A DNA stretch of 7,038 bases from Metabacillus rhizolycopersici (GTDB lineage: Bacteria > Bacillota > Bacilli > Bacillales > Bacillaceae): the NCBI RefSeq assembly GCF_020075705.1, contig NZ_JAIQUM010000138.1, forward strand, positions 1-7,038. Reading direction: 5' to 3'. Shown piece by piece: positions 1 to 5,452 of this stretch (its first letter is position 1; every line of letters begins with the position of its first letter). The position numbers and the translations under genes were made by a program. The notes below the pieces were generated by a model that did not search any database, was not told where the DNA came from, and saw only the letters and a list, made by a program, of their open reading frames with translations.

Positions 1-2
1 TG

Positions 3-107
3 CTAAAAAAGAACGGTCGTAAATGTCATCGGTATAAGAAGCTGACCGTCTTTGATATTCTAGGGGTTGTGTATGAAACGACGGTGAAGCATAGACAAGC
101 TGCCTAG
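3..107 (+). CDS. C-terminal fragment of unidentified protein, possibly an IS4-type transposase tail (partial, runs off left edge)
   Basis: An open frame enters from the left edge and ends with TAG at 105-107, giving 34 residues rich in Lys/Arg (a [17 protein letters not shown] stretch, ending HRQAA). No start is visible, so it can only be a C-terminal piece. I do not firmly recognise the family. The basic, His/Tyr-rich tail, with a sequence resembling the end of an IS4/IS231-type element about 100 bp downstream (207-224), makes a DDE transposase tail the best guess. That is inference: no catalytic residue lies inside the window. A chance open frame is also possible at this length. Confidence 0.35.
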   Translation, partial: LKKNGRKCHRYKKLTVFDILGVVYETTVKHRQAA

Positions 108-206
108 CGAAAAAATCGCGTTTTAATGGGCTTCTTTGGCATGCCTACTTTTCCATCACTCGCTCGTTTTGAAACAAGAATTATTTTGTATCTAGTCATT
201 TACATC

Positions 207-236
207 CTTAGCTTGATGGGCATGGGGTCTGTCCCC
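207..236. mobile_element. IS-end-like motif plus GGGG/CCCC palindrome
   Basis: The stretch CTTAGCTTGATGGGCATG (207-224) reads on the minus strand as CATGCCCATCAAGCTAAG. From memory this resembles the conserved left-leader motif of IS231/IS4-type elements in Bacillus. It runs directly into the small palindrome GGGGTCTGTCCCC (224-236). With the basic C-terminal frame ending at 107, this could be the right end of an insertion sequence whose body lies outside the window. No target duplication can be checked because the other end is missing, so this is tentative. Confidence 0.35.
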
Positions 237-390
237 TAGAGAGGTAGATAATGAATGGAGTTGGATGCGGATTGAATGGATGGAAGAAGTAGATTTTTTT
301 CATATGATGTTCAAGATAGAGAAAGGGAATGGACGGCAGAGGACCCTTGTGGAGAGAATAGGCCGACTAGATAGTTCAACTGTTAGTTCT

Positions 391-523
391 AGAATGATGT
401 AGACAAAATTGGAAAAGAAGGGGATAGTCAATCAGTATATTAGCTGATTGACTATCCCCTTTAAATGGAAAATGACCCTAATAATGAAAAAAGTGAAATA
501 GAAAATAATCTTAGTAAACTTTC
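391..523. repeat. ~135-bp intergenic repeat, copy A, with 18-bp-stem hairpin
   Basis: This segment aligns along its whole length with 5125-5261. Both copies start AGAATGATGTAGACAAA and end GTAAACTTTC. The first ~85 bp are nearly identical and the remainder is more diverged with small indels. The core is a perfect 18-bp inverted repeat, AAGGGGATAGTCAATCAG (418-435) with its complement at 444-461, around an 8-nt loop. Read on the minus strand the hairpin is followed by TTCTTTTCC, so it could also terminate transcripts coming from cstA and the small downstream gene. It has no coding capacity, so it fits a non-autonomous mobile or MITE/REP-like element better than a gene remnant. Confidence 0.8.
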
Positions 524-582
524 TTTTTTTTGGTTATTGTCCCTAACTTTGACAAAATGCGATGAATTTAAAAAGGTGTACA

Positions 583-837
583 TTAGGATAAGGAATATGC
601 TTGTCGGTACAGTTCTTTAAGTGCTTTTCTCGCAGCCTCCTTTTCACTACGCTGATCGACTGCTTCTGCAAAGAAGTCTTTAAATGGTTCTTTGTCTTGG
701 CAGATAGTTGCAACTGCACGGTAGTGATCTTTAAACCGAATTGTTTCCAATTCAATTTCATCGCCGTGTTCGTTTACTAATTGTGTGACCCTTTGAGAAA
801 TTTCCCTTAATAAAACGTAATCTTGAATCCAGTTCAT
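583..837 (-). CDS. Small cytoplasmic protein downstream of cstA, unknown function (dsRNA-binding-fold-like tail)
   Basis: The product is 84 residues from the ATG at 835-837, which has a ribosome site (AGAGGA) about 5 nt upstream. An in-frame ATG at 886-888 would add 17 residues, but it lacks a properly spaced site and its extension would be encoded by a GGGGACTGTTCCC repeat, so I prefer the shorter form. There is no signal peptide or membrane segment. An N-terminal helix (about 2-24) is followed by a beta-like stretch (about 28-46). A KDFFAEAV strand then leads into the helix RSEKEAARKALKEL (63-76), which resembles the last strand and helix of a double-stranded-RNA-binding motif. That resemblance is weak inference. 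The gene starts 71 bp after the cstA stop with no clear terminator between, so cotranscription is likely. The place equals that of ybdD after cstA in enterobacteria, but I see no YbdD similarity. Confidence 0.7.
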   Translation of the reverse strand: MNWIQDYVLLREISQRVTQLVNEHGDEIELETIRFKDHYRAVATICQDKEPFKDFFAEAVDQRSEKEAARKALKELYRQAYSLS

Positions 838-866
838 CTCTTTCCTCTTAACTTTTTGTTTCCATC

Positions 867-879
867 GGGGACTGTTCCC
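867..879. repeat. Short GGGGACTGTTCCC palindrome between cstA and the downstream gene
   Basis: GGGGACTGTTCCC can fold as a 5-bp stem including one G-T pair. It shares the GGGA(N)nG/C-rich style of the palindromes at 224-236 and 5065-5123, and may be a solo remnant of the same dispersed family. It lies inside the non-preferred N-terminal extension of the downstream gene, which argues that the extension is not coding. Confidence 0.3.
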
Positions 880-908
880 TTTATGCATCCCTTTTTAAAA
901 ACAGCTTT

Positions 909-2360
909 CTAGGCAACTCGATTCCAGTCCGAGATATCTTCATCAAGCGGAAGATTGTTTGCCCGAGCTTTTTTAGCTGCATGAAAGAATAACACAAGAA
1001 GAATTGTAGTTCCGATGATACCGCCAATCCATGAAATATCCATTGATAAGCGCAAGCCGATTTGCGCGTTTAAAATATAGGTTATGACCATAACTAGCAT
1101 AAAGGCCCCTGGGATAAGCGGGATCCAATAGTTTTTCTTAGCAATGTATAAATACATGGCTCCGACAAATAGAGCGATCACCGATGTTGCTTGATTGGCC
1201 CAACTAAAGTATCTCCATAAAAGGTTAAAGTCGATCTGAGTGAGTACGATTGAAATAACGAATAACGGTACAGCGATCCATAAGCGGCTTGACATTTTCT
1301 TTTGGGCAATGTTTAGATATTCAGCAATAATCATCCGGGCACTTCGGAAAGCTGTATCCCCAGAAGTAATTGGTAAAACAACCACACCAAGCACGGCAAG
1401 TGTCCCACCGATTGCACCGAGCATCATGGTAGAAACTTCGCTAACAACGGCTCCAGGTCCGCCTGCTGCAAGAATTTCATTTAATCCGTTATACCCGTTA
1501 AATAAGCTCATCGATGCAGCTGCCCAAATCATCGCGATAATCCCTTCAGCAATCATCATGCCGTAGAAAATTTTGCGTCCTTGTTTTTCATTTTGAGTTG
1601 TCCTCGAAATGATTGGTGTTTGGGTAGCATGGAAGCCTGAAAGAGCCCCACACGTAATCGTGAAAAAGATCAATGGAAAAATTGGCGCATTATCTGGATG
1701 GAAATTTGCTAATGAAATCTCAGGAATTGGCGCGCCCGTAACGACTAACCCAATCCCGACACCAAGAGCACTAATCACTAGCAACGCTCCAAAATATGGA
1801 TACAAACGACCAATGATTTTATCAACGGGTAAGAGAGTCGCTAAAATATAATAAATAAAAACAGCAGCGACAATCACGCCCAATGCGATTTTACCATCCA
1901 TTAAGACATGAAGGAGACTTGCCGGTGTCGAAACAAATACCGTACCTACTAATAAAAGAAGCAGGACAGCAAAGGCATTCACAACGTGCTTCATTACTTT
2001 TCCTAAAAACTTACTTGCAAGCTCAGGTAAATGGGCACCACGGTTACGAATCGAGATCATCCCTGTTAAATAATCATGAACAGCACCGGCAAAAATACAG
2101 CCGATTACGATCCAGATAAAGGCAACTGGTCCGTAGAGTGCACCCATAATTGGCCCGAAGATAGGCCCTGTCCCGGCGATATTTAAGAGCTGGATTAAGG
2201 AATTCTTATATGTGCTCATCGGAACATAGTCAACGCCATCGCTGTTGACATATGCAGGAGTGGCCCGATCTTCCTTTACACCGAACATTTTTTCAATCAA
2301 TTTGCCATACGTGAAATATCCTATAAGTAAAAGAGCAATACCCCCTAAAAATGTATACAT
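909..2360 (-). CDS. cstA: CstA-family (carbon starvation A) transporter, probable pyruvate or peptide uptake
   Basis: The protein has 483 residues, a polytopic membrane protein of the CstA family. It is much shorter than the ~700-residue E. coli CstA and BtsT but matches the short form common in Firmicutes. Family signatures are an N-terminal helix (1-16), YVPMSTYKNSL (45-55), NIAGTGPIFGPIMGALYGP (60-78), the HDY around 95-97 followed by RNRGAHLPEL (105-114), CGALSGFHATQTPIISRT (237-254) and SGDTAFRSARMIIAEYL (333-349). The ATG has AAGGGGGAG six bases upstream. CstA proteins take up peptides in enterobacteria, and E. coli BtsT/CstA also carry pyruvate by proton symport. The upstream LytS/LytTR pair argues for pyruvate here, but the substrate is inference. 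Regulation is likely by LytTR activation (2448-2500) and CcpA repression (2393-2407). Confidence 0.93.
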   Translation of the reverse strand: MYTFLGGIALLLIGYFTYGKLIEKMFGVKEDRATPAYVNSDGVDYVPMSTYKNSLIQLLNIAGTGPIFGPIMGALYGPVAFIWIVIGCIFAGAVHDYLTGMISIRNRGAHLPELASKFLGKVMKHVVNAFAVLLLLLVGTVFVSTPASLLHVLMDGKIALGVIVAAVFIYYILATLLPVDKIIGRLYPYFGALLVISALGVGIGLVVTGAPIPEISLANFHPDNAPIFPLIFFTITCGALSGFHATQTPIISRTTQNEKQGRKIFYGMMIAEGIIAMIWAAASMSLFNGYNGLNEILAAGGPGAVVSEVSTMMLGAIGGTLAVLGVVVLPITSGDTAFRSARMIIAEYLNIAQKKMSSRLWIAVPLFVISIVLTQIDFNLLWRYFSWANQATSVIALFVGAMYLYIAKKNYWIPLIPGAFMLVMVITYILNAQIGLRLSMDISWIGGIIGTTILLVLFFHAAKKARANNLPLDEDISDWNRVA

Positions 2361-2392
2361 AAATTTCTCCCCCTTTTATTTTTTTAAAAGAA

Positions 2393-2407
2393 TGAATGCG
2401 TTTACAT
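2393..2407 (-). promoter_or_regulatory. CcpA cre site at the cstA start of transcription
   Basis: On the minus strand the sequence is ATGTAAACGCATTCA, which agrees at all 15 positions with the cre consensus WTGNAARCGNWWWCA. It begins three bases after the predicted -10 (2411-2416), so CcpA bound here would cover the start site and repress cstA when preferred sugars are present. This fits the carbon-starvation role of the family. Confidence 0.85.
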
Positions 2408-2410
2408 ATA

Positions 2411-2419
2411 AGTATAATA
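2411..2419 (-). promoter_or_regulatory. Predicted -10 region of the cstA promoter (no good -35)
   Basis: The minus strand reads TATTATACT, so the -10 is TATACT (2416-2411) or TATTAT (2419-2414). At 17-bp spacing the -35 position reads TCCCTC or ATCTCC, far from TTGACA. A good -10 with a poor -35 is typical of a promoter that needs an activator, and three direct repeats lie just upstream. The start site would be near 2404. Confidence 0.55.
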
Positions 2420-2447
2420 GATAAAAAGTTGCAGAGGGAGATTTTGA

Positions 2448-2500
2448 GATTAAAATGTCAAAAATAAAGATTATCATGCTTTAAATAAGGATTAAGATGC
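2448..2500 (-). promoter_or_regulatory. Three 21-bp-spaced direct repeats, probable LytTR regulator operator of cstA
   Basis: On the minus strand GCATCTTAATC (2500-2490), GCATGATAATC (2479-2469) and ACATTTTAATC (2458-2448) share RCATNNTAATC and begin exactly 21 bp apart, two helical turns. LytTR-domain regulators bind direct repeats on one DNA face; E. coli YpdB, for example, binds two GGCATTTCAT motifs with the same 21-bp period. The promoter-proximal copy ends about nine bases before the -35 position. The regulator is most likely the product of the adjacent lytT gene. Confidence 0.72.
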
Positions 2501-2534
2501 GATTGACAAGCTAAATTTCCAATCGCATTCTTAA
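2492..2534 (-). terminator. Stem-loop over the lytT stop codon, probable terminator of the kinase-regulator operon
   Basis: In the minus-strand RNA TTAAGAATGCGATTG (2534-2520) pairs with CAATCGCATCTTAA (2505-2492), a 14-bp stem with one bulged base and a 14-nt loop that contains the lytT stop codon (2513-2511). The stem is followed by TCCTTATTT, a moderate U-rich tail. The 3' arm includes the first cstA operator repeat (2500-2490), so the same bases appear to serve as RNA terminator and DNA operator. Confidence 0.55.
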
Positions 2535-3242
2535 AGCCTTCACATAATTCCGGCTAACCGACAACATCTCGTCTCTTCCTTCTATTTGCAGTTGATAAGC
2601 ACCATTGAACCAGGGAGTTAGACGAGTAATGTATTCTAGGTTAACAAGATAGCTTTTATGAATCCGGAAAAAATGGAACGTACTGAGTTTGCTTTCCAAC
2701 TCTTTGAGAGGTGTTTTCGTTTCAAACTCTCCTGTTTTTACGATCATTTTCGTTAACTTATCGTCCCTGAACATATAAAGGATGTCCTTTGGATCAAAAT
2801 ATAAAATCTCTCCATTTGCTTCAAAAGCAAGTTTCCCAGTTGGTTTACCTGGATCCTTTTCATAGTAGCCTTTGAACTTTTTCTCAATTCGTTCGATTGT
2901 TTCCTTCAATTGATCTTCGTCATACGGTTTTAGCAAATAATCAACCGCATCGTAACGGAACGCCTCAGCTGCAAATTGCGGATAAGCTGTTGCAAAGACA
3001 ACTAAAGGTGCATTTTTTAGTTCCATTAGGACTTTGGCTGCTTCCATTCCATTCATTCGCGGCATCTCAACATCTAAAAACACAACATCAGGGTGGAGCT
3101 GAAGAGATTTCATGATGGCGGATTCTCCAGATTCTGCTTCGCCAATAATTTCGATAGTAGGAAAAGCTTGTAATAAATGCTTTAGTTCATCACGGCTGTA
3201 TAATTCATCATCGACAATGATGGCTTTAATGGGTGGTTTCAA
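2511..3242 (-). CDS. lytT: LytT/BtsR-type response regulator (REC-LytTR)
   Basis: The product is 243 residues from a TTG start at 3242-3240. I choose this start because AGAGGAGGAG sits seven bases upstream and the homologous region begins right after it. An in-frame ATG at 3281 would add 13 basic residues encoded inside the kinase gene. The receiver domain (about 5-120) has the acidic pair D11/D12, phospho-acceptor D57 (FLDVEMP), T85 (FATAY) and K105 (LLKPYD). A linker leads to a LytTR DNA-binding domain (about 137-241) with the typical FFRIHKSYLVNLEYI segment (190-204). The gene overlaps the kinase gene by 17 bp, implying translational coupling. Probable target: cstA directly downstream. The symbol follows the LytT naming; functionally it may be closer to BtsR. 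Confidence 0.9.
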   Translation of the reverse strand: MKPPIKAIIVDDELYSRDELKHLLQAFPTIEIIGEAESGESAIMKSLQLHPDVVFLDVEMPRMNGMEAAKVLMELKNAPLVVFATAYPQFAAEAFRYDAVDYLLKPYDEDQLKETIERIEKKFKGYYEKDPGKPTGKLAFEANGEILYFDPKDILYMFRDDKLTKMIVKTGEFETKTPLKELESKLSTFHFFRIHKSYLVNLEYITRLTPWFNGAYQLQIEGRDEMLSVSRNYVKALRMRLEI

Positions 3243-4983
3243 TTGATTTCTCCTCCTCTTTATAGGGAATCGAAAAGGCAATTTCTGTGCCTAAATCAGG
3301 TTCACTTTTTATTTTTAGTGCTGCTTCATCTCCAAACATCAATGTGAGCCTGCGATTCACATTGTAAAGAGCGAGACCACTTCCGTTTTCAGAATCAATG
3401 GGTGCTTTGCAAGTTTGTTCAGTCCTCTCCTTACTCATTCCTTTTCCATTGTCAGCCATTTTTATATAAGTGGAGTCCTTTTTCTTTTTAATGGTAATGT
3501 TCAACGTGCAGTTGTTTTCCTTATCCTTGAAACCATGTTTAATTGAATTTTCAACGAGAGGTTGCAAGGTAAGAGGCGGGATGTTTTGTAAAAGAGCTTC
3601 CTCATCAATATCATATAAAACAACTAACTTATTAACAAACCTGGCCTCTTCAATCGACAAATACGCTTTGACATGTTTTAATTCTTGCTCAAGTATGATT
3701 TTACTGTGTGTTGTCGCGGTCAGATTTTGTCGCAAAAAATGTGATAAAGAGATAAGTAGTTTCCTTGCCTTTGTAGGGTCAATGCGAACGAGCGAAACAA
3801 TTGTATTCAGAGTATTAAACAGAAAATGCGGACTGATTTGGGCTTGAAGTGCCATTATCTCTGATTCCTTAGCAAGCTGATAGGCTTTATCTGCCTCAAA
3901 AATTTCAAGCTGATTACTCATCATCGAACTTAGCCCAGTAATTAACTCCATCACCACGTTGGTGATCTCCTTTTCAGAGCGAAAATAAAATTTTAAGGTG
4001 CCAATCGTTTTACCACGCTGCTTTAAAGGGGCTATGACCGCAGCGCCGAGAGGACATCCCTCAACTCGACAATGAACCGAGTGTTGATTGACAACGACGA
4101 TTTCCCTACGTCTGATAGCATCCATCGTGATTTGGGTCTGGATAGGTCTTTCAGGTCGGTGATGATCATAACCAAGACCAACATGAGCGAGAATTTCTGT
4201 TAAGTTCGTGATCGCAACGGCGCTTGTTTTTATTTCATTATGAATAATGTGACAGACTGCTGTAGCAGAATGGGCATTGAGTCCATTTCGTAAATGGACA
4301 AGGGTCAGGCCTGCAATGCGCAGTGTTTTCTGAGCCTGCACGGCACCAGCTTTTTCCTCTTCGTTGATCACACTTTTAATAATCAAGAGGAAAAGGGCAC
4401 TTCCCATGCCATTCGCCAAAATCATTGGTACTCCGATGATTTCGACTAATGTCCAAGCTTTTTCTAATGGGCGGGAGATTAATAAAATAATCAACATTTG
4501 AATGGCTTCAGCCAATGCACCAATCAAAAAAGCGGACCTCATCTTTACATGTTTGTTTTTTCTATAGAATAATCCGGAAAGCGCACCCGCAATGATTGTA
4601 GCCAAGCCACAAGAAATGGCTGTAAATCCACCTAAGGTAATACGGTGAAGACCAGCGATTAGACCTGCACCAATCCCAACTTTATAGCCACCAAGAAGGC
4701 CTCCTAATACCACACCGATTACTCGTAAATTGGCAATGGACTCATCCGTAGCTAAATTAGAAGGTAAGCGATTAAATTGGAGGCTTTCCGTACTAAGACT
4801 CAACCCAGTATACGTCCCAATGATGCCAAAAAAGCCAAAAAAGATAATGGCAGTATAATGCTGCTGACGATTCATTTGATCTTGATAAAACATGTCCCTA
4901 AAAAACTTAAATCTAGTTAAAATAAATGCTATTGTTACAATAATTCCAAGTCGTTCCAACATCGTAATGAACAAATCTAACAT
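3226..4983 (-). CDS. lytS: LytS/BtsS-type sensor histidine kinase (membrane 5TM-LYT, GAF, HisKA-LytS, HATPase)
   Basis: The product has 585 residues. Hydrophobic segments near 8-24, 43-63, 85-110, 118-138, 150-170 and 180-203 form the LYT-type sensor domain (NLRVIG, GGLLGGYKVGIGAGLIAGLH). A GAF-like domain follows (about 215-360) with Cys pair C305/C310 in HCRVEGCP. Phospho-acceptor H386 lies in QISPHFLFNTLN, the N-box in LVENSIKHG (N479), G1 in DNGKGM (511-516) and G2 in GSGLALYNV (534-542). R87, R114 and C125 have the same spacing (27 and 11) as the R72, R99 and C110 I recall being reported for pyruvate binding in E. coli BtsS; the fourth residue, S113, is Ala here. The ATG has AAAAGGGG seven bases upstream. 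It partners with the overlapping response regulator, and the likely signal is external pyruvate or a similar acid. Confidence 0.9.
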   Translation of the reverse strand: MLDLFITMLERLGIIVTIAFILTRFKFFRDMFYQDQMNRQQHYTAIIFFGFFGIIGTYTGLSLSTESLQFNRLPSNLATDESIANLRVIGVVLGGLLGGYKVGIGAGLIAGLHRITLGGFTAISCGLATIIAGALSGLFYRKNKHVKMRSAFLIGALAEAIQMLIILLISRPLEKAWTLVEIIGVPMILANGMGSALFLLIIKSVINEEEKAGAVQAQKTLRIAGLTLVHLRNGLNAHSATAVCHIIHNEIKTSAVAITNLTEILAHVGLGYDHHRPERPIQTQITMDAIRRREIVVVNQHSVHCRVEGCPLGAAVIAPLKQRGKTIGTLKFYFRSEKEITNVVMELITGLSSMMSNQLEIFEADKAYQLAKESEIMALQAQISPHFLFNTLNTIVSLVRIDPTKARKLLISLSHFLRQNLTATTHSKIILEQELKHVKAYLSIEEARFVNKLVVLYDIDEEALLQNIPPLTLQPLVENSIKHGFKDKENNCTLNITIKKKKDSTYIKMADNGKGMSKERTEQTCKAPIDSENGSGLALYNVNRRLTLMFGDEAALKIKSEPDLGTEIAFSIPYKEEEKSIETTH

Positions 4984-5017
4984 GTAAATACCCCTTTTTC
5001 AGATGGTTTCTAGTTGT

Positions 5018-5044
5018 TGAAAGCGCTTCTTGGTGTATATTGTA
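5018..5044 (-). promoter_or_regulatory. lytS promoter -10 with cre-like site over the start
   Basis: The minus strand has TACAAT (5044-5039) as a good -10, with a start expected near 5032. The -35 position reads about TTTCGG, which is weak. The plus strand at 5018-5031, TGAAAGCGCTTCTT, matches the cre form TGWAARCGYTWNCW at 13 of 14 positions and holds the perfect palindrome AAGCGCTT. It covers roughly +1 to +15, consistent with CcpA repression of the kinase-regulator operon. The site is less perfect than the one at cstA. Confidence 0.5.
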
Positions 5045-5064
5045 TCACGTATACAGGGACTCCG

Positions 5065-5123
5065 AAAAAACAAAGGGAAGGTTCTTTGTTTTTGCAAACG
5101 CAGACACCGTCCCTTTGTTCTTT
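5065..5123. repeat. REP-like inverted repeat (GGGACGGT type) upstream of lytS
   Basis: AAAAAACAAAGGGAAGGT (5065-5082) matches the reverse complement of 5106-5123 (AAAGAACAAAGGGACGGT) at 16 of 18 positions, with a 23-nt spacer. From memory, GGGACGGT..CAAAG palindromes are common dispersed intergenic repeats in Bacillaceae. Its edge lies at the -35 position of the lytS promoter (about 5062-5068), so the element may have replaced the original promoter upstream sequence. It abuts repeat copy B at 5125. Confidence 0.65.
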
Positions 5124-5124
5124 T

Positions 5125-5261
5125 AGAATGATGTAGACAAATTTAGAAAAGAAGGGGATAGTCAATCAGTACATTTAGCTGATTGACTATCCCCTTAAAA
5201 TGGTAAATGACCTGAAATTACAAAAAGAGCAGTAGGAAGTAAAATAATTTGGTAAACTTTC
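5125..5261. repeat. ~135-bp intergenic repeat, copy B, with 18-bp-stem hairpin
   Basis: This is the second copy of the element at 391-523 and lies in the same orientation. The stem is AAGGGGATAGTCAATCAG (5152-5169) and its complement (5179-5196) with a 9-nt loop. Both 18-bp arms are identical between the copies while the loop and flanks differ, which suggests selection or recent exchange on the stem. On the minus strand it is followed by TTCTTTTCTAAATTT, so it may add termination between the small-protein trio and lytS. Confidence 0.8.
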
Positions 5262-5383
5262 CTAACCTTTTGTGATTCATCTATATTATAAAGAAAATTA
5301 CCTGATTGTTTTGTAAATTTTTATTAAGTTTATGTAAACGAGTGATTTGCTAGGAATATCAGACTATTCCTTTCACTTATCAT

Positions 5384-5451
5384 AAAAAAATCACCAATCA
5401 AAGCGGTCTTTTTTCAGTGTGCTAGATGATCGCCGGCTTTCTTTTTGGTGA
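5384..5451 (-). terminator. Intrinsic terminator after yvrJ
   Basis: On the minus strand TCACCAA (5451-5445) pairs with TTGGTGA (5397-5391) and is followed directly by seven T (5390-5384). An inner AAAGC/GCTTT pairing (about 5436-5440 with 5400-5404) extends the structure, with a large apical loop. It starts immediately after the yvrJ stop codon (5455-5453). The loop is longer than usual, but the T-run and position make this the operon terminator. Confidence 0.65.
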
Positions 5452-5452
5452 A

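Larger units (their letters stand above)
108..582. other. 475-bp stretch without a convincing gene
   Basis: It holds the IS-end-like motif (207-236) and repeat copy A (391-523). Between them is purine-rich DNA (about 237-390) with a roughly 50-codon plus-strand open frame ending at a TAG near 407. That frame has no ribosome site, and its end runs into the repeat, so I do not call it. Positions 524-582 are AT-rich with a run of eight T. No promoter with both boxes was seen on either strand. Confidence 0.6.

Noticed and set aside
255..407. Roughly 50-codon plus-strand open frame before repeat copy A
   Set aside because: No ribosome site or recognised domain, and its last codons fall in the repeat element; it is most likely chance.
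543..761. 72-codon minus-strand frame overlapping the small gene after cstA
   Set aside because: It lies in an alternate frame of a better-supported gene and has no ribosome site of its own.
838..888. Upstream ATG at 888 for the small gene after cstA, adding 17 residues
   Set aside because: The GGG lies directly against the ATG, so spacing is wrong, and the extension is encoded by a GGGGACTGTTCCC repeat. The ATG at 837 has a well-spaced ribosome site.
1240..2119. Plus-strand open frames inside cstA (1240-1566, 1609-1851, 1883-2119)
   Set aside because: They are antisense shadows of a well-conserved membrane protein gene, with no ribosome sites and no family resemblance.
2897..3847. Plus-strand open frames inside lytT and lytS
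   Set aside because: They are antisense to conserved domains (receiver, HisKA-LytS) and show no independent coding signal.
5325..5347. Third cre-like site near ATGTAAACG on the plus strand
   Set aside because: The left half fits but the right half does not match, and there is no plus-strand gene or start site at hand.
5352..5371. AGGAATA/TATTCCT small hairpin
   Set aside because: It is only 7 bp and A/T-heavy, with no T-run and no gene ending nearby on the plus strand.
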